Source of the DNA: Dicaeum eximium
Taxonomy: Eukaryota > Chordata > Aves > Passeriformes > Dicaeidae
Length of the DNA stretch: 64,000 nucleotides
Reading direction: 5' to 3'
Assembly (NCBI GenBank): GCA_013396995.1
Contig: VWZP01008292.1
Location: forward strand, 1,020,742 to 1,084,741
The notes beneath the pieces were generated by a model that saw only the letters and a program-made list of their open reading frames with translations, searched no databases and had not been told where the DNA came from. Positions within the stretch are counted from its first letter, which is position 1, and every line of letters starts with the position of its first letter. Position numbers and translations under genes: made by a program. Shown here one piece after another: positions 50,172 through 61,736 of this stretch.

Positions 50172-50354
50172 CTGGTGCAACTTCTCTTGCACTGCTGGGA
50201 TTTGTGCGAGAAGCTCTGTCCACTGGATTTCGATGTGGGACAATCCTGCACGCAGTGCAGCTGTATCTACTTTCTTAAGCCTGAGCAGCTGGTTCCCAGT
50301 ACTCAGAACAGAAGATTTCTGTGATGATTTAGCATCCACTTCTTTTGAAAACTC
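50172..50354 (-). CDS. SYNE1: SYNE1 exon E14
   Basis: The 183-bp phase 0-0 exon reads EFSKEVDAKSSQKSSVL to PAVQEKLHQ with IEIQWTELL as helix C. Acceptor CTTACAG, donor GTAAGA. Confidence 0.95.
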
Positions 50355-50724
50355 CTGTAAGCAGAACCATTTTTTTGTGGAAATAATTAAGTACTCTTTT
50401 ATTTTACTTAGCGTTTTAAAGCCTCAGAAAGCCAAGAATACCCTCCTTTCCCTTTAAAATATGTACTTTCTATTAGTATTCACCAGCTATACTTCAGAAT
50501 AAGTTAGAAAAAAAATTGTGTTCAGTCATAAAACCATCTTCTGTTTTCAGAATCCTCAAGATTTACAATCCTTGCATAAAGCAAAGTGCTTCATTTGCAT
50601 ACACACCAGCATTTGGACGAACAGCTCACCTACATCTCATCAATGATAAGAAGCAGTATAACCATTTGATTAATCAACTGTTTAATTGTTATTGGAGAGA
50701 AATAGGTGTCCCAGAACAACTTAC

Positions 50725-50857
50725 CAAAAAGGAGTTCAGGTGGTCTCGGACTGTTTCTAGTTCCTGAGGAACAGTCAAAGACTGCTGGCTCCAAAACTCA
50801 AGTCGCTCCTTTGCAGACTGCAACCACCGTGTCAATTCATTTGATTCACTCTGGTAC
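50725..50857 (-). CDS. SYNE1: SYNE1 exon E13
   Basis: The 133-bp exon begins with one base completing Arg, then YQSESNELTRWLQSAKERL to DHLNSFL. TRWLQSAKERLEFW is a textbook helix A. Acceptor TTCCCAG, donor GTAAGT. Confidence 0.95.
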
Positions 50858-51785
50858 CTGGGAAGATGTTTAAAGAAGACTGAAATAGTCATCAGCACTT
50901 CCTGCCTCCAGCTGAGCAGTCTTTCCTCCATGTGTTAGAAGATACTGAATGCCAGATCTAAAATTTTATTTTTTATCATATTTCAGAAAAACATAATTTA
51001 ATTTTACAGACAGGCATGGTATCAGGAAGCTGCTATTTTAGCCACTATGCTCACAATTTCTAACAGTGTCTTAGTTTTGCCTTTAGAAAAAACTTTAATG
51101 AAGGACAGTAAATAGGTCCCACACCTCCTTGGACAAGCTGTAACCCTACTCAGTGCACATAAACAGACTTTTCACTTCCTTTAGAAGGCTCAGTTTTCCT
51201 AAATCTTTACCAAAAAGTATCTCAGAGCAAAAATCTGATTTTTTTTTTCCAGAAACCACCTCCATATCATTTCATATTCCACGTAACTAATGAGATAACA
51301 GAATATGAGTGTCCACACATAAATCAGGGATTCATAGACAAAGCTTTTATACCAATTAATTTCAAAAGTAGCATATGAACGTTGGTAAGGTAGCAAAACC
51401 TTCCATATATGCAGTGACACAGACCCACAAGAACCCAGAAGTTCCAATGTATCCACTAAAACATGCTGAGGCTACTCACATTACCCAGCAAAGCACACAA
51501 CTTTTCTTTTCAACCTGTATGCACACGGGGCTTCTAAATTAATCATCTAAGAAAGTATTTTCTGATTTCCTCGCACCAGCTCTTATCTGCCACATCTTTT
51601 ATTACAAATGAGAGAGTACAACAACACTTCTATGGAACAGAACAGCAGTCAGACTTATTTAAGTAGGACATCCATCTCAAAGTACTTTCTTTTAAATGTT
51701 AAATCATATATGTCTGGGTCCAGAATGGCTTTGACCTGAAAAGCACAGGTGCAGAACTTGATATTTACCATTACATCAGCATTAC

Positions 51786-51982
51786 CTTGTCCAGTGCTTC
51801 AGTATTGTCTCCAGCCTGTGAAGCTCCTTGGTGACTTTGCTGGTGTTACTTAGCCAGCGTTCTCCCAGCTGGTTTAGTTGACCTTCGAGTTCTGAGCAGC
51901 TAACAGAAAAAAGGAGCCTCTTCCCATCATCCAGCACTTGGTATAATTTAGGCTGGTACTCAGTCAGGTTAGATCTCAGATG
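51786..51982 (-). CDS. SYNE1: SYNE1 exon E12
   Basis: The 197-bp exon reads HLRSNLTEYQPKLYQVLDDG to ILKHWT plus AG of an Arg codon completed by E13. It carries GERWLSNTSK, a typical helix C. Acceptor ATTACAG, donor GTAATG. Confidence 0.95.
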
Positions 51983-53382
51983 CTGTAATGACAGAAGAGA
52001 TGATTAGATAACTGCAAGGCTCTGCTACCACACTTTCTCAACATTTAGTTTCCTTTTACTGCAATTTGTTGCTATCCAATGTCACTACAAAACAGCAAAT
52101 TTTCCTCTGCTCCAGCTCTAGAACTCCCTGAGAACCATCAGGAGATAATCTGCTCAAAAACTGAACACGTTGCCACAAACCCAATCACATCAATATGTCT
52201 ATTGATTCCTCCTTATGATGAACTCCTCCTTCATGTAGGTATATATAAATTTATTCTGATGGATTTTAAAGCTAAATGTGGCCAATTAATAAAATCTCTG
52301 ACATAATGTAATACAAGAATCTGGATTTGAACAACCTGGTTTATATAACTGAAAAGAAAAACAAAATAAGAAAACTAATTTAGGGTCAGGACTAACACAA
52401 CCAATGCCTAGCATCAAACAAAACCAAAACAACCCCCCCCACACAACAGATTGCTTAAATTATGCTCATAACTTAGGAAAAGCAGAAAGCTGTCTGACAA
52501 AATAACTAAAAAGATAACAACTAAGTCAATTTTAAGAAAAAATTGACAAGACATTTTTCTGTAAAACAAAAAAGAGAATGAAAAACCCCCAACTAAAATG
52601 TCTAGTATAAGGAGACAAAACCAAAACACTAGACCAAAGAAACAGGATGTGGTAGAAAACCTGTATTTAAACTACTGATTGCATTTGGGGAGTAAGGCAA
52701 TTTGAGGAACCACAGGCTGTTCAGCCTCGCCTTGCTTTCTGGAAAGACCATGGAGCACATCCTCCTGGATCCCATTTTCACTGACAAAGGACCAGGAGGT
52801 GGCCAGGAATATTCAGCTTAAATTCACTAACAGCCTTTTATAACAAAATTACTGTCTCTATAGATGAGACTGTAGATGAGATGGCTGTGCTCTGACCCAT
52901 CTCTCACTGAGCTGAGGGAGGAAGAAGCAGTCAGGTGTAGAACTATGAAGTTATTTAGGGACCTAGAGCACATGTCCTTCACAAAGAGACTGCAGGATAT
53001 GTGCTTGCTTTAGATTGACAAACAGGAGGCTAAGGGCCAGTCTAACAAAGATCTACAGTTGTTTGCAGTAAAATTAAAAAGATTATGGAGGTAAATGCTC
53101 CTCAGTGGTGCCACACAATGTAAAAATGACAATGGTGACAAGCTGAAAGTTGATGTTACTGACTGGGCATTACAGAAAACCTTTTATAGTAGGTGGTGGT
53201 GCAGGACTGCAACTGATGCCCTGGTCAACTGTGGGATCTCCTGCTTCTGACCTTTCCAAAACTGTTGCTGATCCAGCCTGTGACAACTGTAATGCTTCAA
53301 GTGGAAGGCTGGACTAGATGACTGTCAGAGATCCCTTCAACCCCTCTTTTCTGCAGAGATTGTCTACAAAGACAGCACCAAC
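51983..53382 (-). other. SYNE1: SYNE1 intron between E11 and E12
   Basis: 1.4 kb; nearly half is a decayed CR1 (52688-53345). A C-run is at 52432-52440. Confidence 0.7.
52688..53345 (+). mobile_element. Decayed CR1 LINE fragment, antisense
   Basis: Starts with CR1 ORF2-like sequence (AGGCTGTTCAGCCTCGCCTT, GGAAAGACCATGGAGCACAT) and ends with the CR1 3' phrase AGGCTGGACTAGATGACTGT then GATCCCTTCAACCCCTCTTT. Internal deletions are evident. Its end is within about 40 bp of the E11 donor. Confidence 0.85.
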
Positions 53383-53514
53383 CTGAAAAAGTGTAATCCG
53401 GTCTGTAAGCCTGTCCTCCGTCTCTTCTACCAAACCAACAGTGGGGATGTTTGCTTCAACAGATTCCAGCTGTCTGGTGAGTTCCTGGTAATCTTCATCC
53501 AGATGCATCCAGGT
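53383..53514 (-). CDS. SYNE1: SYNE1 exon E11
   Basis: The 132-bp phase 0-0 exon reads TWMHLDEDYQELTRQLE to RITLFQ, with helix A Trp at residue 2 of the exon. Acceptor TTGTAG; donor GTTGGT after CAG is unusual at +3/+4. The end of a CR1 fragment lies about 40 bp beyond that donor. Confidence 0.93.
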
Positions 53515-53959
53515 CTACAAGCACAAATTATCCATGTATATGGTGAATCTGGGTATCTAGAAATTTTATTACTTGGGTTTTTTTGAGCTGAAATCCTACA
53601 GCTAGCTACATGGTTGTGATAGTACAGACATAACAGTACAAATGTCCAGTGAACCTGTAAAAAGACACCATCCCTGTGCCAAGCTCAACTTTAGGTAAGA
53701 ACTCATGGATAAAACTGTCATGCTCTCCTTAACCAGCTAAAGCTAAGCAGCTCTTTAGACTTAGAGGAACACAACTTGTGCCACCTGAAGGTCACAACAG
53801 TTAAACAGAAAAGACTGCATGTAGTCTATCAGTGCTTTGTGTGTATGACAAAATGGACTGATGCTCATCAATTCTGTCCAAGCACAGGAAATCCGCATTA
53901 TAGAATATCCTGGTGGTTGATCACAATGGAATAATAGAAAAGGCCACAGAAATTCTCAC

Positions 53960-54133
53960 CTCTAGAATGTATTCCAGCTCCACACCTCTTTTATGAGCCA
54001 GCTTTAATACAGCTGAAGCTCGCGCCATTATCTCAGAATGAGACCGAGTTTCCTTCAAGAGGGCAAGGCTACTCATCTTTCTAAAAAGTGTTTCTGTCAG
54101 GATCATGTGAGACTCCAACCCTTGAAAATATTC
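53960..54133 (-). CDS. SYNE1: SYNE1 exon E10
   Basis: The 174-bp phase 0-0 exon reads EYFQGLESHMILTETLF to GVELEYILE. Acceptor TTTTTCAG, donor GTGAGA. The KRGVELEYILE end is the run of helix C into the next repeat, which begins in E11 with TWMHLDED. Confidence 0.95.
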
Positions 54134-55342
54134 CTGAAAAATTCATATATGAGGGAGAGGGCAAACAGAAAAGAGAAAGTGCAATTGTTAATTCATTACT
54201 TCTAAAAGAACATTTTAAGACATAAGCAGTACAATCAAGTATCTACAAAGAATTAGCTAAACTTTTCACTTCACAACATTTCACAAAATCCAACATAATT
54301 TAAAGAGGACAATGGTCTATTCAAAGAAAGGAGTCAGTCATTCTTTCCACACAAATTCCATCCTGACCCTCATTCTATAAACAAAACCAGCTTAAATCAG
54401 ATAAACAACCCCAAAAATTTCGGCCTAATGAAAATGTGGAAAATACTTGTCCTATTTGTGGGTGCTATTGCCAAATGTAAATTTCTGTTGACAATAAATG
54501 AAGTGGTGGATGAAATTGCTATGTAGCATAATAGGACAATACCAGGAACTTGTTATTAGAATAATGAAGAAAATGCAATCTATCTGGGTTCACCTTCAAC
54601 AAAGCATTTGAAATTCAGTCTGTCAAAACAGTTCATTGGCTCCAATTTAAAGCACAGTCTGGCCAACCATTCTGAAAAGCTCCTGAATCTTCAGGAACAG
54701 AAGGTTAGCAATTTGCTCTTCGTAAGTGTCCTGGTTTCAGCTGGGATAGAGCTCATAGTAGCTGGTAAAGCACTGTGTTTGGCTTTACTACAGGAATAAT
54801 GTTGATGACAGTGATGTTTTGTTTGTTGCTGAGTAGTGTTTACCGCAAGTCAAGGACTTTTCAGTTTCTCTTCATGCTGCCAGTGTGGAGGCACCTGAGG
54901 AGCCTGGAGGGACCATGGCCAGGACAGCTGACCTGAACAGGCCAAAGGGATACACCATGCCATAGAGCACCATGTTCGGTATATAAACTGGGGGGAGCTA
55001 TCTGGAAGCTGCTGATTTCTTCTTGGGGACAGGTTGGCTTGGTCAGGAGGTGGTGAACAACTGTATTGTACATAATTTATTTATTTCTCGTGTTTGTTTC
55101 TCTCTCTTCTTTCCATTACAGGCATACTGACTATTTCAATTACTTTTATTATTAATGCTATTAGTATTAGTATTCATCTCTCAACCCACAAGGCTTACCT
55201 TTTCTTTCTGATTCTCCTTCTCCCCAAGGAAGGAACACATAGGGAGGAAGCAGCTGTGTGGTTCTTAGTTTCCCACTGGGACCAAACCATGACATCAAGC
55301 TTACAGTCATTCCTAGTCCTGAAATATGTCCTGGTTTCTTAC
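54134..55342 (-). other. SYNE1: SYNE1 intron between E9 and E10
   Basis: 1.2 kb, almost half made of a solo LTR (54727-55294); the rest is unremarkable. Confidence 0.75.
54727..55294 (+). mobile_element. Solo LTR of an avian endogenous retrovirus
   Basis: A 568-bp block starting TGTCCTGGTTTCAGCTGGGA and ending near AAACCATGACA, i.e. TG...CA ends, with a TATATAAA box at 54980-54987, GTCAAGGACTTTTCAG, and GGACAGCTGACCTGAAC. This is a very common LTR type in birds. No internal retroviral sequence flanks it, so it is a solo LTR. Flanking GTAAG and TCAAG agree at three of five bases, a weak possible target-site duplication. It is antisense to SYNE1. Confidence 0.87.
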
Positions 55343-55543
55343 CTTATGTTTGTCAAGCAGTGATTGAACCTCTTCCTTGGAAGAAACAATCATTTTCTGG
55401 TCACCAGCCATTTTTTCTTGGCCTGTTTCTACCAGGTCAGCCAGGTCCTGCAAAGCCCGCTCATACTGCCTCTTGAGAGCCATATTCTGATTCAGATCAC
55501 TCCGCCTGGATCCAATGATCACCAGCAGCTCATCATACTTATC
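55343..55543 (-). CDS. SYNE1: SYNE1 exon E9
   Basis: The 201-bp phase 0-0 exon reads DKYDELLVIIGSRRSDLNQN to SLLDKHK. It contains the ERALQDLADLVETGQEKM heptads. Acceptor CCCCCCAG, donor GTAAGA (55337-55342). A solo LTR ends only about 48 bp into the intron that follows this donor. Confidence 0.95.
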
Positions 55544-57034
55544 CTGGGGGGCAAAGGGTAGCAATGGTGATTCTCATTTCACACCTTACATGTCTTCATA
55601 GAAGCAACCTTACTGTCCCTGTACTTTCTGTGAATACTAGCAGAATAACATTTATTTCCAGCTCAAAAAGATTTTGCAGATATACTGACTTCATTGATAA
55701 ATTAACTCACTATTTAAAGACAGAAAAAACAAGAAAGATCTGCAACTCTTTAAAGTATATGCATTTGGAGAAAAAACAGCAGAATTCTAAAGGCTTACAT
55801 AAGTAGCAAGGATTCGGCTTAATGCATCAAAAAGCAGTGACTACCGTGCAGTGCAGATGCTGTTTACATTTTACTTTTATAATGCAGAGGACTGCATGGA
55901 TTCCATCATGGATACAGACCACAGGCATTTCAAAGCCAGGTTTGTTTCCTTCTCTTTCCCCAGAATCTCACTGGTAGTAAGCAAATACATACAACTTACT
56001 GTAAAAACCAAAACAAGCCCATACTTTTGATCTATACCAGACATTCCAACAACCAAAATATCTCTATGATCATCCAGTGCTACAACAAAGTGCCCACCCT
56101 CAGAGTGCAGCTGGCTCTCCTAGCCTTAAACAGAAAATTGGGAGAATCAAAACTGTCAGAAAAAGCCAAAGGAAGGCATTTCTAAAAACTGAAATGAAGA
56201 GAAGGGGGAACATAATGGCACATAAACTGAGAAGAAAAAAAAAAAAAACCAACAAAAAACCAAACCAAACCAAAATAAGAAAAAAAAACTCAAACAACCA
56301 AACAAACCAGGAGGAGGCCCTTAAGACCAACAGGATAAAGAACTGGGCAAAAGACACATTTCTTAGAAATCTATTCCCTAGTAATTAATTTTAATTGATA
56401 TCACTTTCTAGTTGGCTTAATAAGTTTATGGTCCAGTTTCAGCTGTTTTATTTGCTTCCAATTTATTATTATGTCATTGTAAATGGTAAAATTCATTCAT
56501 AAACCTTCCCCTTGGTATTTCCACAAGCACTCCCCTGCATCAGCCAAACTGCTCAAAAAGGACTTTCAACGTGGATCAATTGCCCACATGTACTGACATG
56601 AGAGATGTTCTAGCAAAGGCAGAACATTTCCAGTTTCAGGTCTCAGTTCACTCTCTATCCTCTTTTATCCCCTTCCTTCTTTGAATGACAGATGTGAGAC
56701 AGTACTAAACTGCAGATCATGAGACTCTGCTGAGAACAGGGATGAACCTTCAGACACATTTATGTTTACATGCCTAATGTCATCTGTGTGAAAGGGGAAT
56801 GGATGAGATCTGACAGAAAACATGGTTTTGTAGATTTTTACAATTAATACAGCTAATATCAGACGTGTTAGAAAATCTGAAGAGGCAAAACTGTAAAACT
56901 AGATGAACCAGAGAGAACATAATCTTTTATACATACTGAAATGCCTTTAAATCCCTTTTCCTAAAGTGCTGGATTAATGATAAAAAGAAAGGTGATAGGG
57001 TGGACAGGTTTAGGATAGAACTAATGAACCATAC
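55544..57034 (-). other. SYNE1: SYNE1 intron between E8 and E9
   Basis: 1.5 kb; contains an A/AAC-rich tract at 56231-56305. Otherwise nothing recognised. Confidence 0.65.
56231..56305. repeat. A-rich / AAACC low-complexity tract
   Basis: Poly-A followed by (AAACC)n-like units and more poly-A; produces spurious Lys/Asn-rich ORFs. Confidence 0.85.
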
Positions 57035-57154
57035 CTGGATCTTGGCCAACTCTTGTACAGAAGGTTGGTCAATTTGTAGCTTGTCTATACGCTTCTTTAA
57101 TTCATTGATTCCAGCATCTAGTTCCTTTAAACCTTCTTCTGCCTGCAGTATGAC
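57035..57154 (-). CDS. SYNE1: SYNE1 exon E8
   Basis: The 120-bp phase 0-0 exon reads VILQAEEGLKELDAGI to SVQELAKIQ, a Lys/Glu-rich amphipathic helix followed by a QPSVQEL helix start. Acceptor ATACAG, donor GTATGG. Confidence 0.94.
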
Positions 57155-58867
57155 CTGTATATGAAAATTACATTGCTTAGTTTTAAGTTTTAATAACAGT
57201 AGTGTAGCTGGCCTGTGATCATATTCTTTTCTGCTTGCAGTACTAATCACACCTTCAATATGCTGAAATTTTAAATGATGCTATGAAAGAAACGTATTAA
57301 TTAAAAGTTGGGAGCGCCCATTTTTTTTCTTGAAGTTAAATAAGCATACCATAATTAATTTTTAATAACAAGCTGTTTTAGTATCATATAAAATACTATG
57401 CTTAGTATTTTTATATCAAACATCGCTATGAATTTCCATGCTTTTAACTACATATTAGAGGCCCAAAATAATTTTTTTTAATGTAACAATCTCATTTAAG
57501 GAATTTTTTTAAATTAACAGTCATTTCTGTCATCTCTGAGCACCAAGCAACCAACTATCACAGCAGAACCCATGTATGAAAGGAAAGAGTTCTGTGTCGT
57601 TCCCTTTCAAGACTGGGATGGGGCCAAAATTACTGTCAAGGAAAAAGACTTATTCCTCTCCTTTCACACTTGGGAAACTACAGCTTAAGAACAGAGATTG
57701 GTATTTGCAAGTGTCTGAAGGTGGTGAGCTTCCCTAGGTCTCTGCTGAAGTAACCCATGCAGATTATAACAAAGTTAAAAGCATGAGGTAGATTTCTGTA
57801 CTTAAAGTCCTTTGTTGAGGCCCTTTCTTGGAAGCTTCCTATCCAAGTATTTTTAAACTATGTATGTGAAGTAGAACTCCTGCCTTTCAGCAGCATGGAG
57901 TTTGCACAATACAGTCACTAAACTTCCACTTCATGCAACCAAAATCACTAGGCTGATTAAGGGCCTTATTTCTACTTTCCTAATCACATATTGAACAAGC
58001 AGCAATGCTTTTAAATTTGCATGTTATATCAACCAAGGGAGATTTTCTGAAACAAATAACTTCACTTGCTTTTGTTACCACATTGTTTTCCTAGCTGGTA
58101 GTTAAATTAATCATACTGGAAATAAATGTTTGCCTACGTCTGGCATCACAAAAGATAAAAAAGAAAGACACAGTGTGACCTCTCTTTTTCATACAGGAGA
58201 CATAAACTCCTTCAAAATTTGAATGTCAGATATATAAAATCCAGTCTTTCTGTTTAGCTGAAGGGTAAGTTTCTTCCATTTAGCCACCTGCTGGCACCAG
58301 TCACCACTAACAAGAAATATCTATAAAAAGTAGCCCGTAGCATACTTCATTCATTTTTCTCACTGGCAAAACAGAAACAAGAAAACAGGATATAGTTTTT
58401 CATATAAATAATTAATTATTCATCAGGCCATTCCTGACAAAGAAAAAATAATTACTGCTTTAAATTAAAATGAGTAACATTAAAGACATCACTATAAACC
58501 AGTGAGCAGGAAAGTGCCTTTGGTTCTTAATAAAGTTTAATAGTCAAACAATTTAGCAAAATTCTGGACTTTTTTTGTTTATTGAAATTTTCTTTTTTCA
58601 AATACTGCCCAGTGTAAACATAAATAAGTACTAGGTCAGCTGGGGAGATGAGAGAGACACTTTTGCTAGGGTTTTTTTTGTTGTGCCTTTTTGTTTTATT
58701 TACTTACAAATATGTGTAGTACACTCTTGGACATACTCATTTTCCTATACTTAATGTTAACATGTATATTCTCCCATTTAAAGCAACTGTTCTCTAGAAT
58801 CCATTTATATTTTGAATAAAAACTTTACCTCTTCCCCTCTCCCCAAGTGACAGATATGTGGTAGTAC
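57155..58867 (-). other. SYNE1: SYNE1 intron between E7 and E8
   Basis: 1.7 kb of very AT-rich sequence with no recognisable element. Confidence 0.65.
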
Positions 58868-58969
58868 CTGCATTTGTTCTGTTTCTGGTCTGTCAGCTGC
58901 CTCTGCTAATTTCTGTAGAACTAAGTATTTGTTATCAGCCACAGATGTAAACATGAGCTTCAGATCATT
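58868..58969 (-). CDS. SYNE1: SYNE1 exon E7
   Basis: The 102-bp phase 0-0 exon reads NDLKLMFTSVADNKYL to DRPETEQMQ. It is one of the shortest spectrin-repeat exons in the window. Acceptor CTGTAG, donor GTACTA. It is too short for most ORF callers but is fixed by splice signals, phase and nesprin-1-like sequence. Confidence 0.93.
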
Positions 58970-60269
58970 CTACAGGAGACAAAACCAACAAATTATAGCA
59001 AATCACAGCACAAAATAACTCAAAAATATTTCATGCTTCAAAAAGTTTAAAGCACTAAATATTAAATGGTAGCACTACAGCATAAAAACTATTCAGAAAG
59101 CACCATAATTAGCCAATGCAAGTATTTAACATTGCTGAAAATCCAGCTATGGAGACTCAGAGCTAAAGTGACTCCTATTTCAAATATACCCTGTGAATGC
59201 ACTTCTACTTTTGCCTTCCAATTAAATAATTAATTACTAAGGGTCGTTACCTCCTTGTTAAAAAAAACCCATTATTGTCCAGTTTATTCAACCACATATG
59301 ATTGTAAACAAGCTTGGTTTTACTTTTTAAGGCAAGCTGTTTTAATTACAAACTTGAGCAAATATAACACATAAGTAAATAAGGCCTCCACACATTACAG
59401 GACTAACCACAAGCTAAAACTTTTAGGATATTTTATCATAACAAACACATAAATATTACTTAACAATTTTGCTGAAATACAATAAATTATCTTTTTCTGC
59501 CACTCAACAGAAAATGATCAGCACATTTTTCTGAGACTTTCAGCATTACATAAGAGGTGCATTAATGATTTAGTATTTATTTTTACATTCATTAATTATT
59601 TTAAATTATGGAAATCTCTAAGAATAATGCAATGAATTCTAATCAACCTTGCTGTCATCAGCAAAGGGAAGTCTTCCATTGAAAAATGGGAGATTGCAGA
59701 GGAAAGATTATGGAGTTTAAAAGGAAATCTAGTAGTAAGAATCTATGAAAAGATGACCCTAATCTAAAGACACAGGAATCTTTTTTTCTTTAATTTATGG
59801 TGTTTTTAATTAAAAATAAACCCTATCAAAGGGCTTTATATATTAATGATATTGACAACAATAATAACAATAATAATGATAATAGGAGATAAGGTAGAGA
59901 CCAAGTAAGATCTGAAAACATTTCTGAACTCTGTTTGAAAAGTTTTCTGAAAGTGCACATTTCTGCACTTATCAGCATTTTTTCATACTTGCACAGCACA
60001 GACTCCCTTTTATGTAATGCCAGCAGTGTGAGGTGAGACAGCATGGAAAGATATCCACTTCATAGTAATTGCATGAGCTGTAGAAGCCTTCTAGCAGAGA
60101 GTTTAAATTTTGAGTAATTATTAGGGTATCAAATTTTGCATAGCTTGAGAAGTTGGATTTTTCAATAACAAACCCTGTGACAACCCTGTTATTTTGATGT
60201 GGTACCAGAAACTCACAGCCTTTATGTCCCCATTTGACATACACCTCTGTTAATCTCATCACCTCATAC
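58970..60269 (-). other. SYNE1: SYNE1 intron between E6 and E7
   Basis: 1.3 kb AT-rich; one (AAT)n microsatellite at 59855-59884. Confidence 0.65.
59855..59884. repeat. (AAT/AAC)n microsatellite
   Basis: ACAATAATAACAATAATAAT and flanking imperfect units. Confidence 0.85.
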
Positions 60270-60479
60270 CTTGAATGTGATGATTTGCTGGAGCCGTCCT
60301 CTCATCTGGTGGCATCTCTGATTTACCACTGACTCCAGTAAGGTCAGTCTTCTCAGGAGACTGTCCAAAGTGTCTTCTATAATAACCCTCTTATCACTAC
60401 TGTCAGGAAATATCTGAGCAAACAAATTCTTGTTCTTATCCACTTCTTCTGTTATGTCTTTGATTTCTTTGGCAAGAGA
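60270..60479 (-). CDS. SYNE1: SYNE1 exon E6
   Basis: The 210-bp phase 0-0 exon reads SLAKEIKDITEEVDKNKNLF to RLQQIITFK, with helix C residues VVNQRCHQM. Acceptor AAAATTAG preceded by a pyrimidine tract; donor GTATGA. It encodes helices B and C of one repeat and joins E7 (NDLKLMF) without a split codon. Confidence 0.94.
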
Positions 60480-60689
60480 CTAATTTTGTAGAAAAACAGA
60501 AGTGACAATCAGACATTCTGGAAAGCAGGCAAACATTGCCATAACCGTTGTCAATTTTGCAGTGATGTAGTGAATTTTTTTACATTGCTGGTATACACAC
60601 GCACTAGAAAAAGATGGCAGCTACAGTAATCTCTGATAGTAAAAAGATTCCATGCTCCAAGGAAAAGAAATGCTGGAACAAAATGATGT

Positions 60690-60990
60690 AAAGCCACAGA
60701 AACATCTGGGTTGAATTAAAAGTCATCTAGTCCAACCCTCCTGAAGTAAACATGGACATCTTCAACTCCATCAGGATGCTCAGAGTCCTCTCAAGCCTGA
60801 ATTTGAATGCTTCCAGGGATGGGACATCTACTACCTCTCTGGGCAACCTGCTCCAGCATTTCTACACTCTCCCTGTGAAAAATTTCTTCCTTTTACCTTG
60901 TCTGAATCTATCCTCTTCAGTTGAAAACAGTTATTCTTTTGTCCTATTGCCTCTCTCTCTCCCTGCTACCACTCAATTCTTTTTGCCTCC
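60690..60990 (-). mobile_element. CR1 LINE 3' fragment, minus orientation
   Basis: The plus strand is the reverse complement of CR1: CATCTAGTCCAACCCTCCTG, CTTCCAGGGATGGGACATCT, CCTCTCTGGGCAACCTGCTC and AAAAATTTCTTCCTTTTACC in order. The 157-codon plus-strand ORF across it is an antisense artefact. Confidence 0.9.
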
Positions 60991-61287
60991 CTCACCCCTA
61001 ATTAATGTTGATGAACTTGTGCTGTTTCTATATCCCAGAGTATCCCTCCCTCTTTTTCACTTTGTTTCAATTTTGACAATGTGGTGTTTGCTAATACTTA
61101 GAAAAGATGTTAAACAGATGAAAGAATCTATGCATTCTACAACATTCTCTGCAGAATGCTGCAGTTACATGGAAGTTATATCAGCGACACTTCTCTTACC
61201 CTGGATTCTAACACTTTTGTTCTAAACACTACATAAAATGCACACTTATTGGCAATTAAAAGGAAGTCCTACTCGTGGATTCCTTAC

Positions 61288-61443
61288 CTCTTGCTTGCAG
61301 AGGTAGGTTTCTGTTTCTTCCTCTGGCAACAGAGCTGTAGCAACGAAGACTTGCTCTTCCACACCATCCAGCCACACGGACGTGGTAGTGACACCATCAT
61401 ACAGCTTCTGTTCAAGGTGCAGGGTCTCCTCCACCCGTCCAGC
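61288..61443 (-). CDS. SYNE1: SYNE1 exon E5
   Basis: The 156-bp phase 0-0 exon reads AGRVEETLHLEQKL to ETETYLCKQE. It contains SVWLDGVEE, a typical helix A with Trp. Acceptor TGCCCAG, donor GTAAGG. Only 161 bp of intron separates it from E4. Skipping would remove 52 codons in frame. Confidence 0.93.
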
Positions 61444-61604
61444 CTGGGCAAAAGGAACCAGAGGAGTCCAGCACAGAAGTACAAGGCAGTCTTCCTAACT
61501 TCTAATATTTGGGAAAGGCCTGGATTTCCAGGTCATAGCTGGAGGAGTTTCCTCTGTTAATGTGGCTTTGCTGTAGGACAGGTGTAAAGACAATTGAAAA
61601 TTAC

Positions 61605-61736
61605 CTCAGATGAGACATCTTCAAAGGCCTGATTCAATTCAACCAATACTGGTGACACTAAGGATTTATCTTCATCCTGTGTCTCCTCCTTATACAAAGG
61701 CATTCCAGGTATTAGTCTGTTTGGTCTGCTGTAAAG
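61605..61736 (-). CDS. SYNE1: SYNE1 exon E4 (tandem NAGNAG acceptor)
   Basis: The 132-bp phase 0-0 exon reads LYSRPNRLIPGMPLY to NQAFEDVSSE; donor GTAATT. The acceptor is a tandem CAGCAG, so the exon may instead start at 61739 and gain one Gln (135 bp). I chose 61736 because the resulting ..EQL-LYSRPN junction has the same length as the mammalian protein as I remember it. The segment is Pro-rich and acidic, more linker-like than most exons here. Confidence 0.87.

Noticed and set aside
60752..61225. 157-codon plus-strand ORF
   Set aside because: It runs through the antisense strand of a CR1 3' fragment and then low-complexity sequence; no gene.
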